Shown here: positions 1 through 10,244 of the stretch, one piece after another
Position numbering within the stretch: the first letter of the stretch is position 1
Layout: every line of letters starts with the position of its first letter
Origin: Lachnospiraceae bacterium
GTDB lineage: Bacteria; Bacillota; Clostridia; Lachnospirales; Lachnospiraceae
NCBI GenBank assembly: GCA_021628825.1
Contig: JAJXRY010000001.1
Coordinates: 1,550,001 to 1,614,000, forward strand
Direction: 5' to 3'
DNA: 64,000 bases
Notes under the pieces: generated by a model
What the model saw: the letters and a program-made list of their open reading frames with translations, nothing else
The model's database searches: none
What the model was told of the DNA's origin: nothing
Program-made: the position numbers and the translations under genes

Positions 1-67
1 CAGCAAGTGCTTCAACCTGTACGGAATAGCTGCAAATTTTGCAGTTGTATATGAATAGAACGAATAA

Positions 68-97
68 GCTGCCGGATGAGAATTTCTCTCCGGCAGC
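68..97. terminator. bidirectional terminator after lacZ
   Basis: A 9-bp perfect stem (GCTGCCGGA paired with TCCGGCAGC) closes a 12-base loop, 54 bases past the lacZ stop. A TATTTT stretch follows on the plus side and a weaker T-rich run on the minus side. It is the likely end of the lacZ transcript. Bases 1-67 hold nothing I recognise. Confidence 0.7.
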
Positions 98-150
98 CTA
101 TTTTCATATATCTGAATAGTTCTTATATTTTTAATTTCAAATATTTGTTT

Positions 151-3100
151 TTATCTGAGTATTTTTTTACAGTTTTTTTCAACCGTCATATGGAAGTCAG
201 CCTCAAACTTCGGCAGCGGCAGCCGGTACTTCTCGGCAAGCTGTGGTCCACAGGCATTGGAACCGACACCTGCCATCTTATAGTCTACGCAGAGTACATG
301 CTGTCCACATTCTTCCAGTTCGAAGTTATGCTTTTTCGCAGCAAGCTCTTCCTGCGTATACCTGGAGGCATTGAAAGAGAAGCCGTCCGGATGCCTAAAG
401 GTAAGCTTCACATCCCCATCCGAAATACTCATATGCTTACAATTATAATGGGAAGAATTCTCCTGCGGGCGGATGTAATCCTCATGCATCTCGCTCACCT
501 TTGCTTCGAAATTGCCCATATAGCTTGCCTGATGCTTGTCAATATAGCTTTCATAAGGACCATATCCATAATAAGATACGTTCTCAAATGCTTTCGATAC
601 AAACATCCGGAGTCCGAATCTAGGAAGGAACGGCACCTTGTTCCCGGTTTCTACTTCGCAGTGAATGTCCACGCCTTCTTCTGAAAAGACATACTTCACG
701 TCCATATAGGCAATCGGCTGGTAAATGCTCCATCCAAAGGACTGACGCTGTGTGAGGATCACCTCGTCTCCTTCCCGCTCTACCTTCACGCCATAGCCTT
801 TTGCAATACTGTCATTTAAGTGTGCGCGGTACCAGTCCTGCTTCATGACATCATTATCTACCGGTGCACGGAAGAAATTGAATTCTACCGGCTTTTCCAG
901 AATTTCCCTGCCTTCACGGCTGATGGAATCGATCGCGGAAATTCTCTTATTGAATCGGTAAGAAACACTGCCAAAATCTACTGTAACGGTAAACGGCTCT
1001 GTTGTGACCTTTGTATCATCCGACACTGCTTTCTCCGTTACCATATTATCTGTTGCTGCATGATCTTTTGCTGCTTTCTCTGCTAATACCTTCTCAGCTG
1101 CTGATTTATCTGCTGTCAGTTCTGCAGTTCCCGATTCGCTGATCGATAACTGGTCAAAACAGACCTCATATCCCTTTTCACAATACGGAAGGGCCTTCGT
1201 TGTCCGGAAGATAAAACGGATATAAGCTTCCTCTTCCTCAAAATCCTTTACCTCCGGAACTTCTATCGTGGTGCTGCCAAGCGGCTCCATATGGAATGTA
1301 AAAACAGGACCGGAAACAACAACACCGTCATAAGAGATCTCATAAGTTCCTTCCAGATACGTTCCCGGGTCCACATGCTCCAATAAATTGTGAAGAACAA
1401 ACTCACCGGTCTTTACGCCCTTTTCCACACGGATCGGACGATAAACCTGCTTGGTTTCCAGAAGTCCAGTGTGTGGTGTCCGGTCCGGATAGGTCAGCGC
1501 GTCCATACAGAAATTGCCGTCATTATGTTTTTCACCCCAGTCACCACCATAACCATACTTCTTCTTACCAGCAGGTGTTTCGCCCAGAATCACGGAATGG
1601 TCGCTCCATTCCCAGATGAAACCTCCACAGAACCGCTCACTTGAATGGAATGTCTGATGATAGTCCTCCAGATCGCCAGGCCCATTTCCCATCGCATGAC
1701 AGTATTCACAGAGGATAAACGGCCTCTTCTCTTCTTCCCTTTCCAGATATTTCTTCATATCCTCTGTAGATGTATACATTTCGGATACCAGATCCAGAAC
1801 ATCATCGGAGGTTTCATCCAGTTTTAACGTGCTTTCATAATGTACAAGCCGCGTATCATCCAGCTTCTTCACCAGCTCTGCGGCAGCCCGCATATTGGTT
1901 CCATAGCCGCTCTCATTTCCCAATGACCACATCACGACACAGGAACGGTTATAATCTCTCGTTACCAGCGCCTCGATCCGGTCCAGGATAGCTTTCTTAA
2001 ACCGCTCATCGGATGCCAGCAGGGCAATGCCGCGGTAACCGTTGCTTCCATAACCGGTCAGATCATTATAAACTTCCACGCAGCCATGAGATTCCATATC
2101 ATTTTCATCAATCACATACAGACCATACTGGTCACACAACTGATAAAACAGCGGAGAATTCGGATAATGAGAAGTTCTTACCGCATTGATGTTATGTCGC
2201 TTCATCAGCACCAGATCCTTCTCCATCTGTGCAACCGAACAGACATATCCGGTTTCCGGATAGCTGTCGTGACGGTTCACACCACGGAATTTCACCGGTA
2301 CATCATTGATCTTTACCACACCGTTTTCAACAACAATCCTGCGGAAACCTACTTTATCTCCAATGACTTCTTCTCCTGCTGTCAGGGTAAGAGTATACAG
2401 CTTCGGATCTTCTGCGGACCATAATGCGGGATCTGCAACCGGTACAGCAATCTTCTCTCCATTCTTTACCTCAAACCGGCAGACCTCTTTTCCTTCCGGA
2501 TCGGAAAGCACCGCCTGCACATCACAGCCCTTTACCGCAATCTCAAACTGCGCCGGTTCTCCCTTCTTTAAAAGAATGGTTTTTACCTGATAGTCTTCCA
2601 GTCTTTCCTTTGGACGGCTTAACACATACACATCACGGAATATACCGGAGAGACGGATCTTGTCCTGATCTTCCAGATAAGTGCCGTCACACCATTTCAG
2701 GACAGCTACAGTAATTTTTATTCTCGCCCTCTTTAAGGAAACCGGTAATATCAAACTCGGAAATTGCATGAGATACCTGCGAATATCCCACGAATGTATC
2801 ATTAATAGATAAATAGAAACAGCTATCCACACCTTCGAATACCAGAATACGGTCTTTATCATCTTTTACATAAGAATACTCTCTGCTGTAGATGCCGACC
2901 GGATCATCGTCCGGAACAAACGGCGGATCAAACACAATCGGATAGGCCACGTTCGTATACTGCGGCTTGTCATATCCATATAACTGCCAGTTGGACGGTA
3001 CCGGAATCGTCTTCTCACTTTCCACAGAAAGAAAATCGTCCTCCAGATCCAGAATGCTGTCAAAATACCGGAAATTCCAATCTCCATTCAGCAGTTCGAA

Positions 3101-3262
3101 GCTTTTTGATTCCTCTCTTTCTGCAAACGGATCCTGCTCCTTCGCAAACGGGATAAAATAGGAATGCCGTGCTAAGGTATTCACATGTAACATTTCCGGA
3201 TTTTCGTGGTAGATCATCTTGCTCTTCGGGCTTCCGGCAGCCGCAATCTCTTCGATTCTCAT
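151..3262 (-). CDS. lacZ: beta-galactosidase, GH2 family (one frameshift)
   Basis: This is a cytoplasmic glycoside hydrolase family 2 enzyme that cleaves terminal beta-galactosides such as lactose. The product is about 1,035 residues, the normal size for LacZ. Both catalytic glutamates are visible: the acid/base in WSLGNESGYG and the nucleophile in FILCEYCHAMGNGPGD. The sugar-binding and jelly-roll domain is N-terminal, the TIM barrel central, and the beta-galactosidase small-chain domain C-terminal. A Lys/Ala-rich segment of about 45 residues (around 1015-1150) sits between barrel and C-terminal domain and looks like a linker insertion. The start at 3262 is preceded by AAGGAG. The reading frame breaks at a T5 run (2715-2719), where removing one base restores a continuous protein, so I read it as one intact gene. 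It is divergent from the AraC-type gene, its probable activator. Confidence 0.93.
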
Positions 3263-3290
3263 TGTTGATTCTCCTTTCGAGGGTGAGGTG

Positions 3291-3432
3291 TTGTTATTGT
3301 TATTGTTGTTATTGTTGTTTTTTTGTTGTTGCTGTTATTATTTTTTTGTTTCTATTGTTACTGTTTTTTTGTTGTTGTCGCTATTATTGTTATTTTTTTG
3401 TTGTTATTATTATTTCTGTTGTTACTGCTGTT
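3291..3432. repeat. GTT/ATT triplet-like low-complexity tract in the lacZ leader
   Basis: About 140 bases consist almost only of TTG and TTA triplets interspersed with T6-T7 runs, so the lacZ leader RNA here would be AAC/AAU-rich and unstructured. It lies 30-170 bases upstream of the lacZ start. ORFs read through it are compositional artefacts. It may arise by slippage, and its exact length is unreliable given the run-length errors elsewhere. Confidence 0.7.
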
Positions 3433-3561
3433 ATTGTAGCTTTCATCTGATTTTTGATCATTACTGTCACTTTACTTTTTATATTATTGTCTTGTACTGG
3501 TTTCTTTTTTTAATACTTCACCATATGAATATATTATTTTTGCTTTTTGTTATGTGCTTAT

Positions 3562-3602
3562 TATAATATGGATTGACACAAAAGTCATGAAACCATATTA
3601 TA
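3562..3602. promoter_or_regulatory. overlapping divergent promoters inside a perfect palindrome
   Basis: A perfect 10-bp inverted repeat, TATAATATGG then 21 bases then CCATATTATA, spans 3562-3602. On the plus strand TTGACA (3573-3578), a 17-base spacer and TATTAT (3596-3601) make a near-consensus promoter reading toward the AraC gene through a leader of about 650 bases. On the minus strand the mirrored TATTAT can serve lacZ, but its -35 region is poor, as expected for an activator-dependent promoter. A protein bound to the palindrome would cover both start sites. Confidence 0.6.
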
Positions 3603-3676
3603 GAAATATAACGATATGAATATGTCTTGCTTTTATTTTTTTCATTTTTTTATTTCATGAATACTCTATTTACATT

Positions 3677-4138
3677 GGGTACAATACACAAAAACAGTTC
3701 AAAAAAATACCCCAGTAAATGAACGATGATGGGTACAGTCAAGAAATAATGACTTCTATGCCCACGCTGATAAAAGATAATGGGTATAATTGAGCAATAA
3801 TAGTTCCTATACCCAGCTCAATCGAAAACAGTGGGTATGATTGAGCAATAATAGTTCCTATACCCAGCTCAATCAAAAAAAGTGGGTATGATTGCACATT
3901 AATCATCCGTATACCCTCACTGCTAAAAATTAATGGGTATAGCAGATCATTAATAATCCACATACCCACACCAACGAGAAATGGTGGGTATAGCAGATCA
4001 TTAATAATCCACATACCCACACCAATAAGCAATTGAGGGTATTACCAAGCATTAATAACCTCCATACCCAGACTAACCATAATTGCTGGGTACTGAGTAT
4101 CACAAACAGTAATAATACCCAATAGCACACAATGGTAC
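3677..4138. repeat. 51-bp tandem repeat array, nine units
   Basis: GGGTA(T/C) recurs at 3677, 3731, 3782, 3833, 3884, 3935, 3986, 4037 and 4088. After the first step (54 bases) the spacing is exactly 51. Inside each unit an inverted ATACCC-like hexamer lies about 27 bases after GGGTAT, so the two orientations alternate roughly every 24-27 bases. Units at 3782 and 3833 are nearly identical, as are those at 3935 and 3986, while others have diverged but kept the phase. On the minus strand a 17-codon repeat with conserved Tyr-Pro and Gly can be read, but one unit carries an in-frame stop. No cas genes or unique spacers are present. Confidence 0.85.
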
Positions 4139-4145
4139 ATAACAA

Positions 4146-4238
4146 ACTACACGCATTAAAGCCATGACACATCGAAACTACGCCTATTGATGCCACGGCA
4201 CATTGAAACTACACGGCATTAAAGCCACGACACATTTT
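4146..4238. repeat. 31-bp tandem repeat, three units
   Basis: ACTAC starts recur at 4146, 4177 and 4208, exactly 31 bases apart, each followed by a CATTAAAGCCA-like core and GACACAT. The last unit ends about 25 bases before the AraC-type start. It differs in sequence and period from the 51-bp array it follows. Confidence 0.75.
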
Positions 4239-4262
4239 TAAGTTTTTAAGCGAGGTTCCCCT

Positions 4263-5084
4263 ATGATTTTCTGCGACTACCCGATTATCGGGTCTGAAAA
4301 AGACCTTCCTGTTTATTTAATTAATATGGGATTACAGCAATGTCAGGATCACGTGATCCGCAAGAACGGATACCCCTGTCCACAGATTCTGTTCTGCACA
4401 AAGGGCAGCGGTACCTTGCTTTATGAAGATAAGAAATATCTGATCCCGGCCAATACGGCCCTCCTTCTTCCGGCCGATTTTCCGCATGAATATTATCCGA
4501 ATGAAGACGTGTGGAATATCCACTGGATTGTGCCCGCCGGAGAGGCACTGCCACAGTTACTCGGGAATCTGTCTATGGAGGAACCTGGCATTTTTCATCT
4601 GCAGGAAACCACACGATTGGAATACTGGTTCCGTTCCATGCATGATGCACTGCGCTCGGACAGTCTGCTTGGTAATTACCGCGCCTCCGGACTGTTATAC
4701 AACTTCCTTGTGGAGTTCAACCTCTCCATCTCCCAGAAGGAATCCTGCAACACGTATCATCCGGCCTTAGTCAAGGCCATTGATTATATCAACAATCATT
4801 ACCCGTCTTCCATCACCATGGAAAAATTATGCAATTATTGTGGTGTCAGCAAACAGCATCTGTGCCTGCTTTTCCGCACCCTGCTCCATACACGCCCGAT
4901 GGAATATGCTGCCAAACGCCGGATCCAGGTTGCCAAAGAGCTCCTTACCAGTACCTCCATGACGATTGAAGAAATTGCCGAAGAGACCGGCTTCTGCACC
5001 GCCAGCTATTTCTGCAAAATGTTCAAACGCTATGAAGGAATTACTGCCATCCAGTTTAAACGGGACTTTATTTCAACTGTTTAA
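4263..5084 (+). CDS. AraC-family transcriptional regulator
   Basis: A 273-residue activator/repressor. Residues about 1-150 form a cupin-like sugar-sensing domain with typical alternating hydrophobic and Gly/Pro pattern (TKGSGTLLYEDKKY, LLPADFPHEY). Residues 165-270 form the double helix-turn-helix, with SITMEKLCNYCGVSKQHLC and the family signature IEEIAEETGF...ASYFCKMFKRYEG. It is transcribed away from lacZ, so it most likely senses a galactoside or a product and controls lacZ. The ribosome binding site is weak (a lone AGG). The reading frame is intact, unlike most neighbours. Confidence 0.9.
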   Translation: MIFCDYPIIGSEKDLPVYLINMGLQQCQDHVIRKNGYPCPQILFCTKGSGTLLYEDKKYLIPANTALLLPADFPHEYYPNEDVWNIHWIVPAGEALPQLLGNLSMEEPGIFHLQETTRLEYWFRSMHDALRSDSLLGNYRASGLLYNFLVEFNLSISQKESCNTYHPALVKAIDYINNHYPSSITMEKLCNYCGVSKQHLCLLFRTLLHTRPMEYAAKRRIQVAKELLTSTSMTIEEIAEETGFCTASYFCKMFKRYEGITAIQFKRDFISTV

Positions 5085-5114
5085 ATTTCTTCTTTGCAAT
5101 CTTTTTCCACTTAT

Positions 5115-7205
5115 TCAGTTGGACATTTGAGGCTTTCCACCATATCCACCTTTTTTTAACTCACGTCCGGTCAGGTCCATGGCAATCCCATACGCAGCAA
5201 GCACAAAGACAAAGCTTCCAAGCAGCGTAGCGGGGCGCACCGGAAGGCTCATCAGCATTCCGGAGGACTGCGCTGCCGAAAGGATCATCGAATATGCCAC
5301 GAGATACCCCAGTGGCACTCCGAGAATAAATCCAACCGGAACGAGAAAAATGATTCACGGTAAGAATGAAACGTCTCACTTCCCCCTTCCGATATCCAAG
5401 GACCTCCAGCATGGAGATATTCCGACGGCTTTCTCCTATGATAAAGCCGGACATCATGGTTACAATCAACAGACAGATCAACATTCCTAGAACCTTCAGC
5501 AGTTTTTAATACAATTCCTGCCGTTGTAGAAAGACTCCTTACCTGTGCTTCGTAATCCTGAAGGGATGCACTTTTCTTTAGCAGTCCATTGGGGATCGTG
5601 AGTTTCTCTTTACTGATAATCACGTTATATTCCTCCACCGGCCGGTTCAGGAGCTGCGCCACATTTTCCTTACTTGTCAGCACAAGTGGCAGGATATCAT
5701 TGTTCACAATACCACTGATGGTAACTGTCGTTTCCTGCATGGTAACCGTATTATAAAAGCAGAACGAATCGCCCTTTGCAACTCCATATTTGTTGGCCGC
5801 CGCGCTTGTCATATAATATTTTTCCATATTCCAACTCTGCTCCTTCAACCGTCTGCGTATTGAGGATTCCATTGTCCGGCTCGTATCCGATCATATTAAA
5901 CCGGAAATCATCCTTTTTGGCCCCAAAGCTGATGTCAAAAACGGCTGCTCCACCATAAGAATTCTCCGTCTGAAAGGACTGGAAGCCATATTCATACTGT
6001 CCACCCAGCATGGCATCCGGCACTTTTACCTTCAAAAGATGATCATACGCATCCTGAAAGGAACCACCCAGCACGATACAAAGCGTGGCAATCGCAATTC
6101 CAATGACAAAGGTCAGACTCCGGAACCCGTTTATAGTCAAGGAACGGATACTGTAAATGACCAGCAGCTTTGCGTTGCTTCCATTGAAAATGCGGGACTT
6201 TTTCTGCTTCTGCACGCCGGTAAGAAGCGGGATGATATCTGACTGCAGTACCCGGTTCAGAACCAGCCACGATACCAGTCCGTAGGCAAGTACCGGTATG
6301 AAAAGGGCTGCCACCATCCAGTTCCACGGCATTTTTACCACATAAGTAATATGCTCTGCGTCCCCGAAGTAAAAGCTGCAGAACGCCTTTGCAAAAGGAA
6401 TGCTGAAAAGGATCCCCAGTACATCTTCTGCAAAAGCCGGGATCATTCCATAAACCATGTAATGACGGATCAGTTCCTTTTTCCGATAGCCAAGTGCCAT
6501 CAGCGTGCCGATCGTCTTTCCCTCCCGGCGGACCGTCCTGGCCAGAACCATTGCAATGACGGCAATGACTACCACCATAATAATCGGCGCATAAAGTGTA
6601 AACTCCGCAACCAAGTCATCTGCCTCGTTATAGATCAGGCTGATTCTGGAATTGGCTTGCTTTTCCACATATTCCTGCGTTCCGTAATTCTGATAAAGCT
6701 CCTCACGAAAGGCGCGCTCCTGTTCCGGATCTCCGTAGCGGACCGAATAAAACTCCATCGGTGTGCCAAGTTCTGCCATCGTCTCTTGCGTGATGATTCC
6801 GATTCCAAATCCGGACTTATTCGGTATAGTCTCCGAAAGGTCATAAAGCATAATGGCATAATCCGATTTCATACCAAGTCCGCAGACCGTAAACTCTCGT
6901 CCGGCAAGTTTGAGTTTATCACCTACCGCAATGCTATTGGCTTTGGCATAGTTGTAGGTGAGCACCAGTTCATCCCCGGACTCGATATCGCGTCCTTCCG
7001 ATATGGTATAAAGATCCACGTTCTGCGTCTGTGTGTGCAGCCGGAGCTTCGTATCATGGTATTCCAGATCCACATACTGCTGCTTTTCCAACGTGAGATC
7101 ATATCCTGCTTCCAGTTCTTCCTTCTCTTCTTCGGAAATTGGTTCCTGTGTTGTAAAGTAACCGTCTTCGATATTGGTTTTCGCAAAATAATCATCAAAG
7201 CAGAA
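5115..7205 (-). pseudogene. ABC transporter permease, FtsX-like, N-terminus missing
   Basis: The fragments join into one large FtsX-like permease: an extracellular region with SGDELVLTYNYAKANSIAVG and GLGMKSDYAIMLYDLSE, an FtsX core with LARTVRREGKTIGTLMALGY, a second copy with ISMLEVLGYRKGEVRRF, and a final membrane segment. Frame changes lie near 5830, 5500 and 5350, mostly at short runs. More important, the first membrane helix and upstream residues are absent: homology begins right after the XRE stop codon at 7219, so the 5' end was deleted. No ATPase partner is adjacent. I infer a nonfunctional remnant. Confidence 0.7.
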
Positions 7206-7218
7206 ATAGAGGGAATTG

Positions 7219-7533
7219 CTATACCGCCTGCAATTCCAAAAACTTCTCAAAATACAGAAGTACTCTTCGATACATTCCATTTTCATACTTACACTCAAAT
7301 TTCCGATCACCAACTAACAATGCATCCACCGGAAGCTGAAAAAGTTCGCTCAGTGCATACAGATTGTCTATAGTAGGCAGACTTCTTCCATCAAACCAAT
7401 GATAAATGCTCTGCGGTGTGTTCAACTCCAAGAACTTCTGAACTTCTTTCACCGTAAGTCCTTTCATCTTCATAATTCGCTTTATTTCCTGTCCTGTTCC
7501 TGCCATATCAATTACAGGATATTTCCTCTTCAT
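7219..7533 (-). CDS. XRE-family helix-turn-helix regulator
   Basis: A 104-residue protein with an N-terminal Cro/CI-type HTH (IKRIMKMKGLTVKEVQKFL, then QSIYHWFDGRSLPTIDNL) and a short C-terminal tail. The family recognises short operators and is often found singly in Lachnospiraceae. The C-terminus may be altered, because the gene ends exactly where the truncated permease begins, suggesting a deletion fused the two loci. Confidence 0.75.
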   Translation of the reverse strand: MKRKYPVIDMAGTGQEIKRIMKMKGLTVKEVQKFLELNTPQSIYHWFDGRSLPTIDNLYALSELFQLPVDALLVGDRKFECKYENGMYRRVLLYFEKFLELQAV

Positions 7534-7558
7534 AACTGTGTATTCCCCTTTTCAATAA

Positions 7559-7793
7559 TCATCCCACATATGCAGAATCATCCGATTCATTAATCTTTAT
7601 GCCCGCTTCAATCGCTGCTTCAATCCATGTACGCTTTGCATCCTCTGCATTATGCATTGCTTCTTCTATCGTATCCCCCCTCTGACAGACACCCTGATAA
7701 ATCTGAAAAAGATACCACATATCCTCCCTCTTCTATGTCAGGGACTATTTCCATCTTATATGGAAACTTCATATAGTCATCAATTGTTCGCAT
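7559..7793 (-). CDS. hicB: HicB-like antitoxin (one frameshift)
   Basis: With one G removed from a G6 run (7680-7685 region) this encodes a ~77-residue HicB partial-RNase-H fold: YKMEIVPDIEEGGYVVSF, DLSGCL, then GDTIEEAMHNAEDAKRTW. HicB proteins neutralise the HicA mRNA interferase and autoregulate. No hicA is visible on either side, so this is a lone antitoxin-like gene. It has a GAGG ribosome binding site and its own promoter upstream. Confidence 0.7.
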
Positions 7794-7845
7794 TGACCTC
7801 TTCCTCTTTGCGTGTATTTTCTGTCCTTTACATATACGTGAAAAA

Positions 7846-7874
7846 ATTTTATCATGTCCTTTTTACTCCATCAA
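7846..7874 (-). promoter_or_regulatory. promoter for the HicB-like gene
   Basis: On the minus strand TTGATG, a 17-base spacer and TAAAAT lie about 53 bases upstream of the start at 7793. A short direct repeat (AAAACTGAGATCC, two copies at about 7885-7912) sits just behind it. Confidence 0.45.
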
Positions 7875-7913
7875 TATATTTAGTAAAAACTGAGATCCAA
7901 AACTGAGATCCAA

Positions 7914-8945
7914 TTATTCCTTTAACAGATAATCATTATTTAATACCTTCACAGACAATGGACCCTCAATAGTTTTCGAGTATACTGGTTCTATTGGTCG
8001 AATAACGATTCCCTCTTTATTCATTCCGGAAACATATTTTCCCTTGGCTCTCTCAAGCAGATCCTCCACACTATCATATTGAAAGATTTCTTTTTCCTCT
8101 TCTATAGGAACCATCTTCAGTTTTAACTGCTCACAAAGTTCTCTCATTCTTACAAGGGATACCCTTCTGTGAGTTTTTAAATCAATTATGGTGAATACAT
8201 ACCATTCCGGTTTTATAAGTTTTAAACGATTCTTCTGAATACCAGCCCCGCAGAACTCACCTTGAATCGCGATGTCAGAAAAACCGATTTCCGCTATCCT
8301 TTCAGGAATTCTATTCTCATGCGCATATTTCCACATAGCACACTTGTCATCATCTGCGTATTCATAATTTCTGCCACAGATTCCGAAATGACCATTCAGC
8401 CAATACATAGTTACACTGGTTCCATCCATCTTTGTACTGATATAATATCCTCTTACTGCTTTGAATTCCTCTATCAGTTCCGGATAAGACTGAACCCGTA
8501 ACTCATCCGTCTTTGAAATACACTCTGGGAAATCACCGATCACAGTACCGCTACTTGTCACTTTTTTTCTTCAATCTCCCATTTTTCTGATTCTGAGCAA
8601 ATCTGTAACATCATCACCAATCGCATAATTTCCTGCCGGTAAAATGGATAAAGGTTGAACCAGCCCCTGTGAAATCTGCCCTCTAAATTTCATAGTTTTA
8701 AGCCGGAACCCATCTCCAAGAATCTCACTTTTCTTATAGCTGGTTTCTCTCAAAAATTCAAACCGGCTACATATCGGGAGGAAAGAGTCAACCTCCATAT
8801 ATACACAATGATCTCCTATCTTGAACTGGCCTTTATCAGCAACACACTGCCACCCCAAAACATGCACACATTCTATTCTGTCTGCTCCCTCTATCGGAGT
8901 TATGTGGTGTACATATTGCACTGATGCAAGTTTTCTCTTCTCCAT
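7914..8945 (-). CDS. RNA ligase, DRB0094 (DraRnl) family, one frameshift
   Basis: It joins 3'-OH and 5'-phosphate RNA ends through an enzyme-AMP intermediate. The N-terminal ~120 residues form the OB-like domain typical of the Deinococcus DRB0094 family (LASVQYVHHITPIEGADRIE). The C-terminal domain holds the nucleotidyltransferase motifs: motif I STKMDGTSV with the AMP-accepting Lys, motif IIIa-like WYVFTIIDL, motif IV EGIVIRP and motif V LSVKVLN. The frame changes at an A-run near 8565, between the domains, and correction gives one ~340-residue protein. It is the last gene of a compact minus-strand cluster behind a metallophosphoesterase, suggesting end-healing followed by sealing of broken RNA. 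Confidence 0.85.
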
Positions 8946-9028
8946 AATAAAAACCTCTCTTAAAATAATCTCATTGAAATCATTTTAAAAGAGGTTTTAT
9001 GCTTTGTCATTGTACTGCTAGTATAATC
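8943..9028 (-). repeat. 85-bp duplicated junction/hairpin element, copy A
   Basis: Nearly identical to 10174-10263. It contains a long imperfect palindrome (CTCTTTTAAAATGATTTC paired with GAGATTATTTTAAGAG) ending in a T-rich run directly before the RNA ligase ATG, and a shorter CATTGTAC/GTATAAT stem-loop. It can be read as a terminator-like leader, or, if one A is added, as coding for a short MTKH-type N-terminal peptide. Confidence 0.7.
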
Positions 9029-9579
9029 CATACTACTTTTCTTGAAAAAAACCGTATTGTTTCTTACAAGTTCAATCAATGAAGCTGGCGAATAGTTATT
9101 AATCATACAGCCTGCATTCAGCGCGCGTTCCTTCTTTTTTTCATAATATCATACGTTTCTTCCTTCTTATTATGAATATGTCCATAGACATGCCATGATT
9201 TACGAAAATAACCATTCCACTCAGCAATTGGATAATGGCACAAACAAAGATGATTCTCTCCATCTTCAACCTCCATCATATCTTCAACTCTGTCAAAATA
9301 AGATAACGCCACTTGGTTTTTCAAAAGCTTGCCATCATGATTTCCAACAATTAAAATCTTATGACCTTTTTAATCTTTTCAAATACCAGCTAGGTTCTTT
9401 TTTTCGCTTCGATGACAAAAAAATCTCCAAGTATATATACAATATCATCAGGCTGAACCCGTTTATTCCAACATTGCATAATAAAAAGCATCCATTTCTT
9501 CCACATTCGAAAAAGGTCTGTGATCAAATTGTATTACATTCTTATGTCCAAAATGCAAATCACTTGTATATAAATTCAC
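8960..9579 (-). CDS. metallophosphoesterase (several frameshifts)
   Basis: A calcineurin-like phosphoesterase of about 190 residues. Reconstructed motifs in order: SDLHFGHKNV (metal ligands Asp, His), ILGDFF (Asp), LIVGNHDG (Asn, His), CLCHYPIAEW (His) and WHVYGHIH (His, His). At least three run-length indels interrupt it (around 9490, 9410 and 9370). The GTG start overlaps the previous gene's TGA (GTGA), so translation is coupled. It ends at 8960, or near 9010 if a T-run is shortened. As the partner of an RNA ligase it may act as the phosphatase that prepares RNA ends. That role is inference. Confidence 0.75.
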
Positions 9580-10070
9580 CTTTTCTCTTCCTCACATTCA
9601 TCACTATTCATTTGCATAACTGCTCTCATCAAAAAAAATACACTTTGCATATAAAGATCATCATTGTCAAAGGAATCTACTATCCGGTCATAAACTGCAT
9701 AAATTGCACTAATAAGACAAGGATTAGCAATAAGCATCGCCCATGCTCCTCCTACACGTCTCACACGATCCAATTTAGATATTAGTTCTAATAATTGCTC
9801 TGTTTTGATACTATTCCATATGCCTAAAATCTGCATAACATTATCACCATCAGTTTCATGTCTGTCTTCTTGCTTTTCAATCCTTTTTAATTCATCACGA
9901 TTGATTCCGCTATTATTAATATTTTTAAGTTCCTCAAGAATATCTACCGTCAGCTTAGCAGATTCTGCAACCTCATCCACAGACATTGCTGCGATAAACT
10001 TATTCCCCTGTAGCACAACTTCATATTTGAAATAGTTCTCAGAAATTTTTTTCCTTACGAAATTGATCAT
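9576..10070 (-). CDS. uncharacterised 164-residue protein in the RNA-repair cluster
   Basis: I do not recognise the family. It is mostly alpha-helical and charged, soluble, with no signal peptide. An N-terminal basic stretch (MINFVRKKISENYF) precedes helices with many Asp, Asn and Glu. Its start overlaps the preceding small ORF stop (TAATG) and its stop overlaps the phosphoesterase GTG. It is therefore translated as part of the same operon and probably has a linked function. Confidence 0.6.
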   Translation of the reverse strand: MINFVRKKISENYFKYEVVLQGNKFIAAMSVDEVAESAKLTVDILEELKNINNSGINRDELKRIEKQEDRHETDGDNVMQILGIWNSIKTEQLLELISKLDRVRRVGGAWAMLIANPCLISAIYAVYDRIVDSFDNDDLYMQSVFFLMRAVMQMNSDECEEEKR

Positions 10071-10244
10071 TAACTGCTTTTTATCAAAACTTCTTCAATC
10101 TCAGAATGCTCCTCCACCGTGATTGCCTCAAAAGATTTCAATACCTTCATTCTCCACCACTGCCCTTTTTCTTCATAATAAAAAAACTCTCTTAAAATAA
10201 TCTCACTGAAATCATTTTTAAGAGAGGAATTATGCTTTTGTCAT
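10070..10244 (-). CDS. small ORF of about 56 residues (one frameshift)
   Basis: Removing one A from an A4 run after the ATG at 10244 opens a continuous frame beginning MTKH, followed by KNDFSEIILREFF and KGQWWRMKVLKSFEAI, ending in TAATG that overlaps the next start. The first half lies in the 85-bp duplicated element. I do not recognise the protein. The coupled start and stop support it, but the required correction keeps confidence low. Confidence 0.4.

Noticed and set aside
3169..3566. Long plus-strand ORFs rich in Leu, Phe, Cys and Tyr near the lacZ start
   Set aside because: They arise from the TTG/TTA low-complexity tract, overlap lacZ and have no ribosome binding site or family.
3677..4138. 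CRISPR array
   Set aside because: Whole 51-bp units resemble each other, there are no unique spacers between a fixed repeat, and no cas genes lie nearby.
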